A DNA stretch of 64,000 nucleotides, from contig CAWFXE010000002.1 of assembly GCA_963819715.1 (NCBI GenBank), forward strand, positions 806,001 through 870,000, given 5' to 3'. Under the pieces are notes generated by a model, which was not told where the DNA came from, did not search any database, and worked only from the letters and a program-made list of their open reading frames with translations. The stretch's first letter is position 1. Each line of letters opens with the position of its first letter. This document shows, piece by piece, positions 16,054 to 24,540 of this stretch. Origin of the DNA: DASUPK01 sp963819715. GTDB taxonomy: Bacteria > Actinomycetota > Thermoleophilia > Solirubrobacterales > 70-9. Position numbers and translations under genes: made by a program.

Positions 16054-17496
16054 CTAGGAGCGGGCGATCTCCATCCGGATCTGCTTGCCCTTCAGCTTCG
16101 TCCCATCCAGATACTCCACCGCGCGCTCGGCCTGATCGGCGGCCACCTCGACGAAGGAGAAGCGGTCGAGCACCCGGATCGAGTGGATCGCCTCCTTCGG
16201 GAGGACGGCGCCCTCGGTGAGAGCCCAGTTCAGGTCCTCCTCCGTCAGGCCGCCTCGCTTGCCGCGGTTGACGAACAGCTTCACCGTCCCGTTCTTGGGG
16301 ACAGGGGGTGGACCCTCGCGATGCCGGGGGGGCGGGGCGTGCTCAAGCCGCTCCTCGGGTGGCTCCCACTCCCCGATCGGCGCCTTCACGGTCCGCTCGA
16401 TCTCCTTCAGCTCGCCCGCCTGCTTCGCAGTGGCGAAGGTGATCGCCCGGCCGGTCCGGCCCACCCGGCCCGTCCGCCCGATGCGGTGGACGTAGATCTC
16501 CGGGTTGTTCGGGAGGTCGTAGTTGATTACGTGAGTGACGTGCTCGATGTCCAGGCCGCGGGCGGCGATGTCGGTCGCCACCAGGAGCGGCGTCTTGTGC
16601 TCCTTGAACGAGATCATCACCCCGTCGCGCTGGCCCTGGCTCAGGTCGCCGTGAAGTGCCTTGACGCGGAGGCCCTTGTCCGCGAGGTCCCTGTCCAGCC
16701 GGGCGGCGCCGATCTTGGTGCGTACGAAGATGATCGCCTGTTCAGGCTCCTCGGCCTTCAGCACCTCCGCAAGGCGCTGGAGCTTCTGCTTGGGCTCGAC
16801 CATCACGTAGGCCTGCTCGACCGAGTCGACGGTGAGCTTCTTCGGCGTGACCCGGATCGTCACCGGGTCGTACATGTAGGTCTCCGCCAGCCGCGCGACG
16901 GGCGCCGGCATCGTCGCCGAGAACAGCAGCGTCTGGCGGCCGTTCGGGCACATCCGCAGGATCTTCTCGACGTCCTCGATGAAGCCGAGGTCGAGCATCT
17001 CGTCGGCCTCGTCGAGGACGACGTAACGGGCCGCTGTCAGCACCAGGGACTTTCGCGAGATCAGGTCCATCATCCGCCCGACCGTGGCGACGACCACCTG
17101 GGCGCCGTGCCGCAGGCGGGACTGCTGCTCGCGGATCGGGGCGCCACCGAAGACGGCCACCACGTTGACCCCCTCCAGGTGCTCCGCGTACGCGCGCAGC
17201 GCCTGCGTCACCTGGATGCAGAGCTCGCGCGTCGGGGTGAGGACGATCGCCTGCGTCTCCTCGTTGTCCGGGTCGATGTACTCGAGCATCGGCAGGCCGA
17301 AGGCGGCCGTCTTGCCGCTGCCGGTCTGCGCCTGGCCGATCACGTCGTGCCCGTTCAGCAGCTCCGGGATCGCCTGCGCCTGGATCGGCGTCGGCTCCGC
17401 GTATCCGAGCTCCTCCAGCGTCTGCTGCAGGCCCTGGGACAGGCCGAGATCCTTGAAGGAGGTCGTGACCTCCGGTTCCGCAGTCTTGTCGTTCAT
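16054..17496 (-). CDS. DEAD-box RNA helicase with DbpA-type RNA-binding domain
   Basis: 480 residues. Q motif (FKDLGL and PTPIQAQAIPE), Walker A AQTGSGKT, PTRELCIQ, DEAD (VVLDEADEM), SAT, FVRTK, ATDIAARGLD and HRIGRTGR. After a Pro-rich linker (about residues 375-400) comes a DbpA-like RRM fold (about 403-478) that binds structured RNA in DeaD/CsdA/DbpA proteins. Probable roles are ribosome assembly and RNA decay. The start codon overlaps the upstream quinone oxidoreductase stop (TGATG), so it is translationally coupled to that gene. Confidence 0.9.
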   Translation of the reverse strand: MNDKTAEPEVTTSFKDLGLSQGLQQTLEELGYAEPTPIQAQAIPELLNGHDVIGQAQTGSGKTAAFGLPMLEYIDPDNEETQAIVLTPTRELCIQVTQALRAYAEHLEGVNVVAVFGGAPIREQQSRLRHGAQVVVATVGRMMDLISRKSLVLTAARYVVLDEADEMLDLGFIEDVEKILRMCPNGRQTLLFSATMPAPVARLAETYMYDPVTIRVTPKKLTVDSVEQAYVMVEPKQKLQRLAEVLKAEEPEQAIIFVRTKIGAARLDRDLADKGLRVKALHGDLSQGQRDGVMISFKEHKTPLLVATDIAARGLDIEHVTHVINYDLPNNPEIYVHRIGRTGRVGRTGRAITFATAKQAGELKEIERTVKAPIGEWEPPEERLEHAPPPRHREGPPPVPKNGTVKLFVNRGKRGGLTEEDLNWALTEGAVLPKEAIHSIRVLDRFSFVEVAADQAERAVEYLDGTKLKGKQIRMEIARS

Positions 17497-18443
17497 CAGG
17501 CGGAGGGGTCGAGGAGCAGCTTGCCCGTGGTGTTGCGCTCCTGGATGTCCTGGTGAGCCCGGGCGGCTTCGCTGAGAGGGTAGGTGCCGCCGATGACCGG
17601 CTCGAGCTCGCCGCCCGCGACGGCGCCGAGGAGGTCGCCGATCATCGAGGCGACGAGGTCCTGGCGGCGAGCGATCAACGCCACGAGCCAGAAGCCGAGC
17701 ACCGACTTCGAAGATTGGAGCAGGTAGTTGGTCGGAATCTCGTTCGGATGCCGGGCGGCGTTGCCGAAGACCACTATGCGCCCGAGCATCCCGAGCGAAT
17801 GGAGCTGGCCCTCGAACCCCGTCCCGCTCATGTGGAGGACGACGTCGACCTTCTCGCCGCCGTTGGCTTCGAGAATCGCCTCCTTCATGTCCTCGGCGCG
17901 CGAATCCGCCGTGGCATCGGCGCCCAGGCGTTCCACGAGAGCGCGCTTCTCCTCGCTCGACGCGAGGCCGATCACCTTCGCGCCGGCCCGCTTGGCGAGC
18001 TGCACGGCCAGGCTCCCGGTGCCACCAGCCGCGGCCTCCACGACCACCGTCTCGCCCTTCTCCACGTGGGCGCAGTAGTGGAGCAACGCGTGCGCCGTCA
18101 TCCCCTGGAGGAGCAGCGCGGCCGCCTGGTCGTCACTCACCTCATCCGGGATCGGTACGAGCAGCGACTCGGGGACCACGGCCTTCTGGGCGTAGCCGCC
18201 GCTGCTCATGAGCGCCGCCACGCGACGCCCGTCCGACGTCGTACCGGCGATCTCGGCTCCCGGGACCAGCGGCAGCTCCTGCTCAGCCAGGTAGTCGTTG
18301 CGGATCGCATGCGTATCCGCCCAGTTCATCCCGGAGCGGGCCACGTCCACCACGACCAGGCCTTCCGACGGCTCCGGGTCCGGCAGATCGACCAGCTGGA
18401 GCTTCTCTGGCCCGCCGAACTCCTGAATCTGAATAGCCTTCAC
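17496..18443 (-). CDS. NADPH:quinone oxidoreductase-type MDR protein
   Basis: 315 residues from GTG. Medium-chain dehydrogenase/reductase fold without structural zinc Cys cluster: GMNWADTHAIRNDY near residue 38, AAAGGTGSLAVQLAKRAGAKVIG (NADP Rossmann loop, about residues 136-158), and HMSGTGFEGQLHSLGMLGRIVVFG. This is typical of quinone oxidoreductases and zeta-crystallin-like enzymes. It is the first gene before the helicase. Its GTG lies only 11 bp from the divergent PfkB start. Confidence 0.85.
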   Translation of the reverse strand: MKAIQIQEFGGPEKLQLVDLPDPEPSEGLVVVDVARSGMNWADTHAIRNDYLAEQELPLVPGAEIAGTTSDGRRVAALMSSGGYAQKAVVPESLLVPIPDEVSDDQAAALLLQGMTAHALLHYCAHVEKGETVVVEAAAGGTGSLAVQLAKRAGAKVIGLASSEEKRALVERLGADATADSRAEDMKEAILEANGGEKVDVVLHMSGTGFEGQLHSLGMLGRIVVFGNAARHPNEIPTNYLLQSSKSVLGFWLVALIARRQDLVASMIGDLLGAVAGGELEPVIGGTYPLSEAARAHQDIQERNTTGKLLLDPSA

Positions 18444-18449
18444 CTCTCA

Positions 18450-18455
18450 AGCTTA
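18450..18455 (-). promoter_or_regulatory. Leaderless-type -10 hexamer TAAGCT (oxidoreductase gene)
   Basis: On the minus strand TAAGCT is followed by 6 nt (TGAGAG) and the GTG at 18443. Its distal base is the A of the PfkB ATG, so RNA polymerase at this site would cover the PfkB start. GAGAG just before the GTG could instead be part of a Shine-Dalgarno sequence. Confidence 0.35.
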
Positions 18456-19393
18456 TGTCGCTAACCGTCGTGGGGTCGATTGCCTTTGATTCCGTGCGCA
18501 CGCCGTTCGGCGAGCGCGAACGGATGCTGGGCGGCTCAGCCGTCCATTTCTCGCTGGCCGCGAGCTTCTTCACCGAGGCTCGGGTCGTCGGGCCGGTCGG
18601 CGACGACTTCGGCGATGAGGAGCTCGGGGTGCTCGAGGGGCGCGGCGTCGTCACCGACGACATCGAGCGCGTCGAGGGAGGCGAGACCTTCTTCTGGCAG
18701 GGGCACTACGAGTACGACATGAACGTCGCGCACACCGACGACACGCAGCTCAACGTCTTCGCGGACTTCGACCCCAAGCTCTCCGACGGCTCGACGAGCG
18801 CCGAGATGCTGTTCCTGGGGAACATCCAGCCGGAGCTGCAGCAGCAGGTCCGGCGCTCCTGCGAGGGGGCCGAGTTCGCCGGGCTGGACTCGATGAACTT
18901 CTGGCTCGATTCCGCGCGAGACGCGCTCGTGGCGGCGATCGGGCAGGTCGACTGCCTGCTCCTCAACGACGCCGAGATCCGCGAGCTGACCGGCGAGCCG
19001 AACCTGGCCCGCGCCGCGCGGGCCGCCATGGAGATGGGCCCGAAGGTGGTGGTCGCCAAGCGCGGCGAGTACGGCGCGGCCCTGTTCAGCGGCGAGGAGT
19101 TCTTCGCGATTCCGGGCTTCATGCTCGAGGACGTGCGCGACCCAACCGGGGCCGGCGACACCTTTGCCGGCGGCTTCCTCGGCTACCTCGACAGCCGTCG
19201 CGGCGCCGGCGACTCCCTGCTCGACCACGGCGTCCTCCGGCAGGGGATGGCCTACGGCTCGGTGCTGGCGTCCTTCAACGTGGAGGGGTTCGGCACGGAG
19301 CGGATCCAGTCACTCACCCGCGATGAGATCGACGCCCGCCTCCGCGAGTTCCGCCGGATCACGCACTTCGACGCCGAGCCCGCGCCCACCTAA
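18455..19393 (+). CDS. PfkB-family carbohydrate kinase
   Basis: 312 residues. Ribokinase-like fold: GSIAFDSVRTPFG near the N-terminus, GGSAVHFSLAASFF (substrate-binding Gly motif), and DPTGAGDTFAGGFLGYL, the PfkB signature 2 with catalytic Asp. No exact sugar specificity can be read. The lid region is short. Divergent from the quinone oxidoreductase, and its 3' end overlaps the convergent antiporter gene by 4 bp. Confidence 0.85.
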   Translation: MSLTVVGSIAFDSVRTPFGERERMLGGSAVHFSLAASFFTEARVVGPVGDDFGDEELGVLEGRGVVTDDIERVEGGETFFWQGHYEYDMNVAHTDDTQLNVFADFDPKLSDGSTSAEMLFLGNIQPELQQQVRRSCEGAEFAGLDSMNFWLDSARDALVAAIGQVDCLLLNDAEIRELTGEPNLARAARAAMEMGPKVVVAKRGEYGAALFSGEEFFAIPGFMLEDVRDPTGAGDTFAGGFLGYLDSRRGAGDSLLDHGVLRQGMAYGSVLASFNVEGFGTERIQSLTRDEIDARLREFRRITHFDAEPAPT

Positions 19394-20976
19394 GTACCGA
19401 GCCGCGCCTCGTCCAGGTCGAGGTCGCGCTGGATGCGGCGGAACAGGTCCTGTCTGATGCGGCCGTCGTTGCGCATGTCGAGCAGCGTCTCGCGCTCCGT
19501 CCCGATCAGCTCCTCGCGCAGCCTCCGGTAGCCGCTCAGGGGATCCTCGATCGGGAGCTCTGAATCCTTGCCCTGCAGAGCGTTGACGCAGCGGGCGAAG
19601 CGCGCCTGGTAGAGCTCGCGCAAACGCGCGAGGGCCGTCTCGGGGACTGGTGTCCCCTCGGATTCCAGCTCGTCCAGCCTGTCGAGCGCCGCCTGGGCGG
19701 CAGCCAGCCGCGCGACCGCTTCGTCGGGCGTCCATGCCTCCGTGGAGCTCAGACCGAGCCAGCGCACCATTGAGGGAAGCGTCAGTCCCTGCCCGACCAG
19801 CGTGACGAAGATGACCGCCACCGTGAGGTAGACGATCAGGTCGCGAGAGCCGAAGGTGGCGCCCGAGTCGAGCGTGAACGGCAGGGCGAGCGCCGCGGCC
19901 AGCGACACGGCCCCCCGCATGCCGCTCCAGCCGATCAGCAGCCTCTCGCGCCAGCCCTCTCCACCGCCGGTGTCCCCGAGCGTGGGGATCAGCCGCCCCA
20001 GGGAGACCGGGAGGAACTGCCATGCCAGCCGGACCACGACCACCACGGCCGAGACCATCAGGCCGTATCCGACGATCTCGCCGGGTGAGAAGGTCTCCCC
20101 GACCTTCCTCAGGATCCCCGGGAACTGCTCGCCGACGAGGACGAAGAGGATCGCGTTGAGCGCGAAAACGAGGGTGCGCCAGAACGACTGCGCGTTCAGC
20201 CGCAGGTCCGCGTCGAAGATGAGGTGCGAACGCCAGCCGGAGAAGAGTCCGCTGCTGACAGCCGCGAGCACGCCGGAGGCTCCAACTCCGTCGGCCAGGG
20301 CGAAGGAGGCATAGGCGGTGAACACGGTAAGCAGGATCGCCAGCGGGGCATCGTCGAGCCGGCGGAGCGCGATCTGGGAGATCCCCGAGACCACCAGCCC
20401 GATGGCCACGCCGCCGATCACGCCGATCACCAGGTCGTCGATCGCCTCTCCCGCGGTGAGGGTCCCGGTGACCACCGCAACGACCGCGACCTTGTAGGAG
20501 ACCAGGGCCACGGCGTCGTTGATCATGCTCTCGCCCTCGACCAGAGTCGCGACGCGGTCGGCTACACCGACGCGCTGGAATGTGGCGATTGCGGCGACCG
20601 GATCGGTGGGAGCGACGATCGCGCCCAGGACAAAGCCCTCGGCCCAGCTGATGCTCGGGATCACCGCCTGTGCCACGGCTGCGACGGCCACCATCGTCGC
20701 CAACGAGAGGCCGATCACCAGCCAGGTCAGCGGGATCAGCTCCGCGCGCAGCTCCTTCGGCGACGCCCAGTAACCGGCGGATTGGAGCAGCGGCGGCAGG
20801 AAGACCAGGAAGACGACGTCGGGCTGGAGCTGGAGGGTCGGCCCTCCGGGGATGAAGCCGATTCCGAGCCCGCCAAGCACGAGGACGATCGGGTAGGGGA
20901 TCGAGATCGCATCCGCGACCCGCACGAGCACGATCGCCGCGGCCACCAGCGCAATCAGGATCTCGATGTCGTTCAC
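19390..20976 (-). CDS. Na+/H+ antiporter, CPA1 (NhaP/NHE) family
   Basis: 528 residues from GTG. About 12 membrane helices over residues 1-415: FLPPLLQSAGYW, GAIVAPTDPVAA and the ion-binding EGESMINDAVALV (Asn-Asp pair of electroneutral CPA1 exchangers), then GWSGMRGAVSLAAALALP. A cytoplasmic C-terminal helical tail (about residues 430-528) is rich in Glu/Arg, as in bacterial YjcE-like members. It exchanges sodium or potassium for protons at the cell membrane for pH and salt balance. Transcribed divergently from the DsbA-like gene from an apparent shared promoter. Confidence 0.9.
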   Translation of the reverse strand: MNDIEILIALVAAAIVLVRVADAISIPYPIVLVLGGLGIGFIPGGPTLQLQPDVVFLVFLPPLLQSAGYWASPKELRAELIPLTWLVIGLSLATMVAVAAVAQAVIPSISWAEGFVLGAIVAPTDPVAAIATFQRVGVADRVATLVEGESMINDAVALVSYKVAVVAVVTGTLTAGEAIDDLVIGVIGGVAIGLVVSGISQIALRRLDDAPLAILLTVFTAYASFALADGVGASGVLAAVSSGLFSGWRSHLIFDADLRLNAQSFWRTLVFALNAILFVLVGEQFPGILRKVGETFSPGEIVGYGLMVSAVVVVVRLAWQFLPVSLGRLIPTLGDTGGGEGWRERLLIGWSGMRGAVSLAAALALPFTLDSGATFGSRDLIVYLTVAVIFVTLVGQGLTLPSMVRWLGLSSTEAWTPDEAVARLAAAQAALDRLDELESEGTPVPETALARLRELYQARFARCVNALQGKDSELPIEDPLSGYRRLREELIGTERETLLDMRNDGRIRQDLFRRIQRDLDLDEARLGT

Positions 20977-20982
20977 GCGGCG

Positions 20983-20992
20983 AGTCTAAGCT
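20983..20992. promoter_or_regulatory. Bidirectional promoter with overlapping -10 hexamers
   Basis: Minus-strand TAGACT (plus AGTCTA, 20983-20988) lies 6 nt before the antiporter GTG, and plus-strand TAAGCT (20987-20992) lies 8 nt before the DsbA-like GTG at 21001. The two hexamers share the TA at 20987-20988. The 24-bp gap has no Shine-Dalgarno sequence, so both mRNAs may start at or within about two bases of the start codon. Confidence 0.5.
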
Positions 20993-21000
20993 CGGCTCCG

Positions 21001-21522
21001 GTGAGCCAGCTGACACCACCCATCTCGGCGGAGGACCACGTGGACGGGCCGGATCGAGCAGAGCTCGAGCTGGTCAAGTACGGCGACTTCCAGTGCCCCT
21101 ATTGCACGGCCGCCTTCCCGATCGTCCACCGGATCCGCGACCAGCTCGCCGGCCGCCTGATCTTCGCCTTTCGCCACTTCCCGTTGCGCCAGATCCACCC
21201 GGACGCCGAGCGCGCCGCCCAGGGGGCCGAGGCGGCGGCCGCACAGGGAGCCTTCTGGCAGATGCACGACCGCATGTACGAGTCCCGGGGCGCTCTCGGC
21301 CGCGAGGACCTGATCCGCTACGCGTCGGAGCTGGGCCTCGACGTCGATCGATTCACGAGCGAGCTCGATTCCGAGGTCCACGCCCCGCGAGTGCAGCGGG
21401 ACATCGACAGCGGCCTGGCCAGCGGCGTCACGGGCACGCCCGGATTCTTCGTCGGCGGGCGGCAGCACACGGGCTCGTTTGACGCCCAGTCCCTGACCGC
21501 GGCCCTGGAGGCAACCGCTTAG
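21001..21522 (+). CDS. DsbA-family thioredoxin-like protein
   Basis: 173 residues from GTG 21001; longer in-frame starts lie in antiporter antisense sequence. KYGDFQCPYCTAAFPIV gives a CPYC active site near residue 32, GVTGTPGFFVGG the cis-Pro loop, and an all-helical insert lies between. This is the Thioredoxin_4/DsbA-like fold related to DSBA oxidoreductases. No signal peptide is visible, so it is probably cytoplasmic, perhaps handling small-molecule disulfides or isomerisation. Its stop overlaps the next convergent gene by 4 bp. Confidence 0.85.
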   Translation: MSQLTPPISAEDHVDGPDRAELELVKYGDFQCPYCTAAFPIVHRIRDQLAGRLIFAFRHFPLRQIHPDAERAAQGAEAAAAQGAFWQMHDRMYESRGALGREDLIRYASELGLDVDRFTSELDSEVHAPRVQRDIDSGLASGVTGTPGFFVGGRQHTGSFDAQSLTAALEATA

Positions 21523-22259
21523 AAACGGACCACCACCAGGCCGATCGACAACACGACCACCGCCCAGGAGAGGCCGCGCAGCGACGCATCGAGCGGCCCG
21601 GAGATCTCCGCCGCGGTGAGCGGGATGACCGTGCCGTCGTCGAGCCGCTGCTCCCCGGTGACCGAGACGGTATGGCGCCGCAGCCTCCGGACCGGAGTCG
21701 AGAGCTTTCGCTGCACGCTGACCAGGCCGAAGCAGCCAACGGCCACCAGGGCGCCGGCGACGTCGACCTTGAGCGAGCCGAAGGAGAGTGTGTTGACCCA
21801 CCACGAGGTCAGGGCCGGGAAGGCGGCCCAGGCGAAGGCCAGCCAAAAGGCCGTGTGGAACCGCCCGCCGAAGAGCTCGAGGTTGTAGGCGATGACGAAG
21901 AAGCCGCCCGCCAGCACGAACGGAATCAGGGTCGCGGAGACGATGAAGCAACTGGCCACGCCGATCCCGACTGCCCCTGCCAGAGAGACCGAGACGAGCA
22001 CGATCAGGGTCCGGTCGGAGAGCTCCGTCTTCAGCGGTCGCCCGTTGAGCTCGTCGAGGGTGTGCGCGCTGATCCCGACGGCGAGGAAGAACGCGACCAG
22101 GGTGGCGATGAACCGATCGGTGTGGATCTGCGCCGCGGCTGCCGCCCCGAAGCAGACGTTGGCGAGATTCCAGGCCGTGTATGGCGGATGTAGCACGGTG
22201 ACGAGGTCGTGCCAGCCGCCCGGCCGCAGGGCATAGAAGGCGGGTCGCTGCTCATGCAC
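21519..22259 (-). CDS. Integral membrane protein, weakly UbiA-like
   Basis: 246 residues with about seven hydrophobic segments. HTLDELNGRPLKTELS after helix 2 and NLELFGGRFHTAFWLAFAW later are placed like the polar loops of membrane prenyltransferases, but the canonical NDxxD motif is absent, so the assignment is weak. It overlaps the end of the UbiE-like methyltransferase gene by 8 bp, so it is co-translated with that gene. A role in quinone or isoprenoid lipid metabolism is inference from that neighbour. Confidence 0.5.
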   Translation of the reverse strand: MHEQRPAFYALRPGGWHDLVTVLHPPYTAWNLANVCFGAAAAAQIHTDRFIATLVAFFLAVGISAHTLDELNGRPLKTELSDRTLIVLVSVSLAGAVGIGVASCFIVSATLIPFVLAGGFFVIAYNLELFGGRFHTAFWLAFAWAAFPALTSWWVNTLSFGSLKVDVAGALVAVGCFGLVSVQRKLSTPVRRLRRHTVSVTGEQRLDDGTVIPLTAAEISGPLDASLRGLSWAVVVLSIGLVVVRF

Positions 22260-22980
22260 GCGTGCCCCAGATCACGACGCCGCCGCCGAAGCTCATCACC
22301 CGTGCCTCCGGCCGCTCGATCCCGGCCGCCCGCCAGTGCTCGAGCTGCCGGTCGAGCGACAGGCGCCTGTAGAGATCGGTGATGCTCGGCCCCAGAAAGC
22401 GGCCGACCTCATGCCAGTCGCGTGAGATCAGCCGACCGAGGCCCGGCATGCAGAGACGCGTGTAGCCGCGCCAGAGGACGCGGGCGATGGGATTCGGGGG
22501 GAGCATGAACTCGAGGGACGCGATGCGGCCACCTGGCTTTACTACGCGAGCCAGCTCGGTCAGGGTTGCCCCGGGATCGTCGACATAGCGGAGCAGGTAG
22601 GTGAAGGTGAGATGGTCGAAGTCTCCATCCCCGAACGGCAGCGACTCTGCCTCCCCGCGGACGAGCTCGACGTTGGCGGCGAGCCGGGGATCGCGATCGA
22701 GCTTCGCCTGGGCGCCGGAGAGCATCTGCGGGCTCTGGTCGAGCCCGACCACGGAACAGCCATAGCGCCGAACCAGCGCCTCGGCGACCATGCCCGTACC
22801 CGTCGCCACGTCCAGGACGCTGTCGCCTGGCCGCGCCTGGACGGTGCGCACCATCGCCCGCCGCCAGCGGGGGTCCTGGCCGAAGCTGAGCAGAGCGCCG
22901 GCGAGGTCGTAGCGGCGCGGCAAGCCGGCGAAGAGGCGAAGGGTTTCCTCCTTGCTGGGACGGTTTGCCGATATCGCCAC
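22252..22980 (-). CDS. UbiE/COQ5-type SAM methyltransferase
   Basis: 242 residues from GTG. RLFAGLPRRYDLAGALLSFGQDPRWRR is the UbiE/MenG N-terminal motif, VLDVATGTGMVAE the SAM-binding glycine loop, FDHLTFTYLLRYVDDP motif III and PGGRIASLEF the post-motif strand. It probably methylates a demethylmenaquinone or a related ring. The downstream membrane gene overlaps. It has a leaderless-type promoter and is divergent from citrate synthase (49 bp between start codons). Confidence 0.8.
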   Translation of the reverse strand: MAISANRPSKEETLRLFAGLPRRYDLAGALLSFGQDPRWRRAMVRTVQARPGDSVLDVATGTGMVAEALVRRYGCSVVGLDQSPQMLSGAQAKLDRDPRLAANVELVRGEAESLPFGDGDFDHLTFTYLLRYVDDPGATLTELARVVKPGGRIASLEFMLPPNPIARVLWRGYTRLCMPGLGRLISRDWHEVGRFLGPSITDLYRRLSLDRQLEHWRAAGIERPEARVMSFGGGVVIWGTRA

Positions 22981-22986
22981 CGTGAG

Positions 22987-22992
22987 AAGATA
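22987..22992 (-). promoter_or_regulatory. Leaderless-type -10 hexamer TATCTT (methyltransferase)
   Basis: On the minus strand TATCTT, 6 nt, then GTG at 22980. There is no Shine-Dalgarno sequence in between. Confidence 0.4.
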
Positions 22993-23028
22993 TGGGGCAC
23001 AGGCTGGCTAGACGAGCAAGGAGGTCGG

Positions 23029-24435
23029 ATGGCGACGAAGGAAGAGACTCAGGCAGGGGCCCAGGGCGACGTATCGCAGGACGGCGTATCCGGCAGCGAC
23101 AGCCTCAGCATCACCGACAACCGCACCGGCAAGAGCTACGAGGTCGAGATCGCGGACGGGACCATCAAGACGATGGACCTCCGGCAGATCAAGGTCAGCG
23201 AGGACGACTTCGGCCTCATGGGGTACGACCCCGCCTTCACCAACACCGCTTCCTGCCGCTCCGCCATCACCTACATCGACGGCGAGGCGGGCATCCTGCA
23301 GCACCGCGGCATCCCGATCGAGCAGCTGTGCGAGCACTCGACCTACCTCGAGGTCGCCTACCTCCTCGTCTTCGGCGAGCTCCCCACCCCGCCCCAGCTC
23401 GAGCGCTGGACCTTCGACGTCATCCACCACACCTTCGCCCACGAGGACATCAAGAAGTTCAACGAGGGCTTCCGCCACGACGCTCACCCGATGGGCATGC
23501 TGCTCGCCAGCGTCGGAGCGCTCTCGACCTTCTATCCGGACGCCAAGCACATCGACGATCCGGAGGAGCGCTACATGGCGGCGATCCGGCTGATCGCCAA
23601 GATCCCGACCCTCGCTGCCTGGGCCTATCGCCACAGCATGGGCCTGCCCTACGTCTATCCCGACAATGAGCTCTCCTACTCGGAGAACTTCCTCTCCATG
23701 CTGTTCAAGATGGAGAACAGCTTCGAGCCGGACCCCCGGATCGCGAAGGCGCTGGACGTGCTCTTCATCCTCCACGCCGACCACGAGCAGAACTGCTCCA
23801 CCAATGCGGTGCGATCGGTTGGCTCCTCCGGGGTGGATCCATACTCAGCCGTCGCTGCCGGAGTCGCCGCCCTCTACGGCCCGCTTCACGGCGGCGCCAA
23901 CGAAGCGGCACTGAGGATGCTGCGCCGGATCGAGAGCGTGGACAACATCCCGGGCTTCCTCGAGGGCGTCAAGAACCGCGAGGAGAAGCTGATGGGCTTC
24001 GGCCATCGGGTCTACAAGAACTACGACCCGCGGGCGCGGATCATCAAGAAGCACGTCGAGGAGGTGCTCGAAGCCACCGGCGACAACCCGCTGCTCGAGA
24101 TAGCGACCGAGCTGGAGAAGCGCGCCCTCGACGACGAGTACTTCACCTCTCGCAAGCTCTACCCGAACGTCGACTTCTACTCGGGCCTGATCTATGAGGC
24201 CATCGGGGTGCCCAACGACATGTTCACGGTGATCTTCGCGATCCCGCGGACCTCCGGCTGGGTTGCGCAGTGGATGGAGCAGAACTCCGATCCGGACCTG
24301 AAGATCGCCCGGCCGCGGCAGATCTACACCGGCCGCCGTGACGTCGATTACGCGCCGCCCGACAAGCGCGAGGGGCCCGAGAAGATCACCGGGCCGCCCG
24401 CGAAGCGCCCGAAGCGCCCGCGCCGCGGCGCCTGA
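23029..24435 (+). CDS. gltA: Citrate synthase
   Basis: 468 residues from ATG 23029, with AAGGAGG four bases upstream. It condenses oxaloacetate and acetyl-CoA at the entry of the TCA cycle. Catalytic residues are visible: the His of LYGPLHGGANEA, the His of GFGHRVYKNYDPR, and the Asp of IGVPNDMF; NCSTNAVRSVGS and PRTSGWVAQW are conserved. N-terminal residues 1-60 include the Gram-negative/actinobacterial type beta domain. A Lys/Pro/Arg-rich tail of about 25 residues at the C-terminus is not typical. Aconitase and oxoglutarate dehydrogenase genes also lie in this window. Confidence 0.95.
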   Translation: MATKEETQAGAQGDVSQDGVSGSDSLSITDNRTGKSYEVEIADGTIKTMDLRQIKVSEDDFGLMGYDPAFTNTASCRSAITYIDGEAGILQHRGIPIEQLCEHSTYLEVAYLLVFGELPTPPQLERWTFDVIHHTFAHEDIKKFNEGFRHDAHPMGMLLASVGALSTFYPDAKHIDDPEERYMAAIRLIAKIPTLAAWAYRHSMGLPYVYPDNELSYSENFLSMLFKMENSFEPDPRIAKALDVLFILHADHEQNCSTNAVRSVGSSGVDPYSAVAAGVAALYGPLHGGANEAALRMLRRIESVDNIPGFLEGVKNREEKLMGFGHRVYKNYDPRARIIKKHVEEVLEATGDNPLLEIATELEKRALDDEYFTSRKLYPNVDFYSGLIYEAIGVPNDMFTVIFAIPRTSGWVAQWMEQNSDPDLKIARPRQIYTGRRDVDYAPPDKREGPEKITGPPAKRPKRPRRGA

Positions 24436-24463
24436 GCTTCACTGCGTCATTCGATCGTCGCAA

Positions 24464-24480
24464 CGGGTTGACTCAACCCG
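24464..24480. promoter_or_regulatory. Perfect 8+8 inverted repeat (CGGGTTGA-C-TCAACCCG)
   Basis: Lies 29 bp after the citrate synthase stop and 60 bp before the next start. There is no T-run, so it could be an operator, a weak terminator, or the 3' end hairpin of the gltA mRNA. A second GAGTTGACTTGG follows at about 24488. Confidence 0.45.
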
Positions 24481-24540
24481 CGCGAGCGAGTTGACTTGGG
24501 TTCCGTCCGTCCAAGGGATTCCGGGATCGGAGGAGAGGAG

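Noticed and set aside
16047..16058. CCTAGCTAGG palindrome between response regulator and helicase genes
   Set aside because: It is simply two facing TAG stop codons; no further structure around it.
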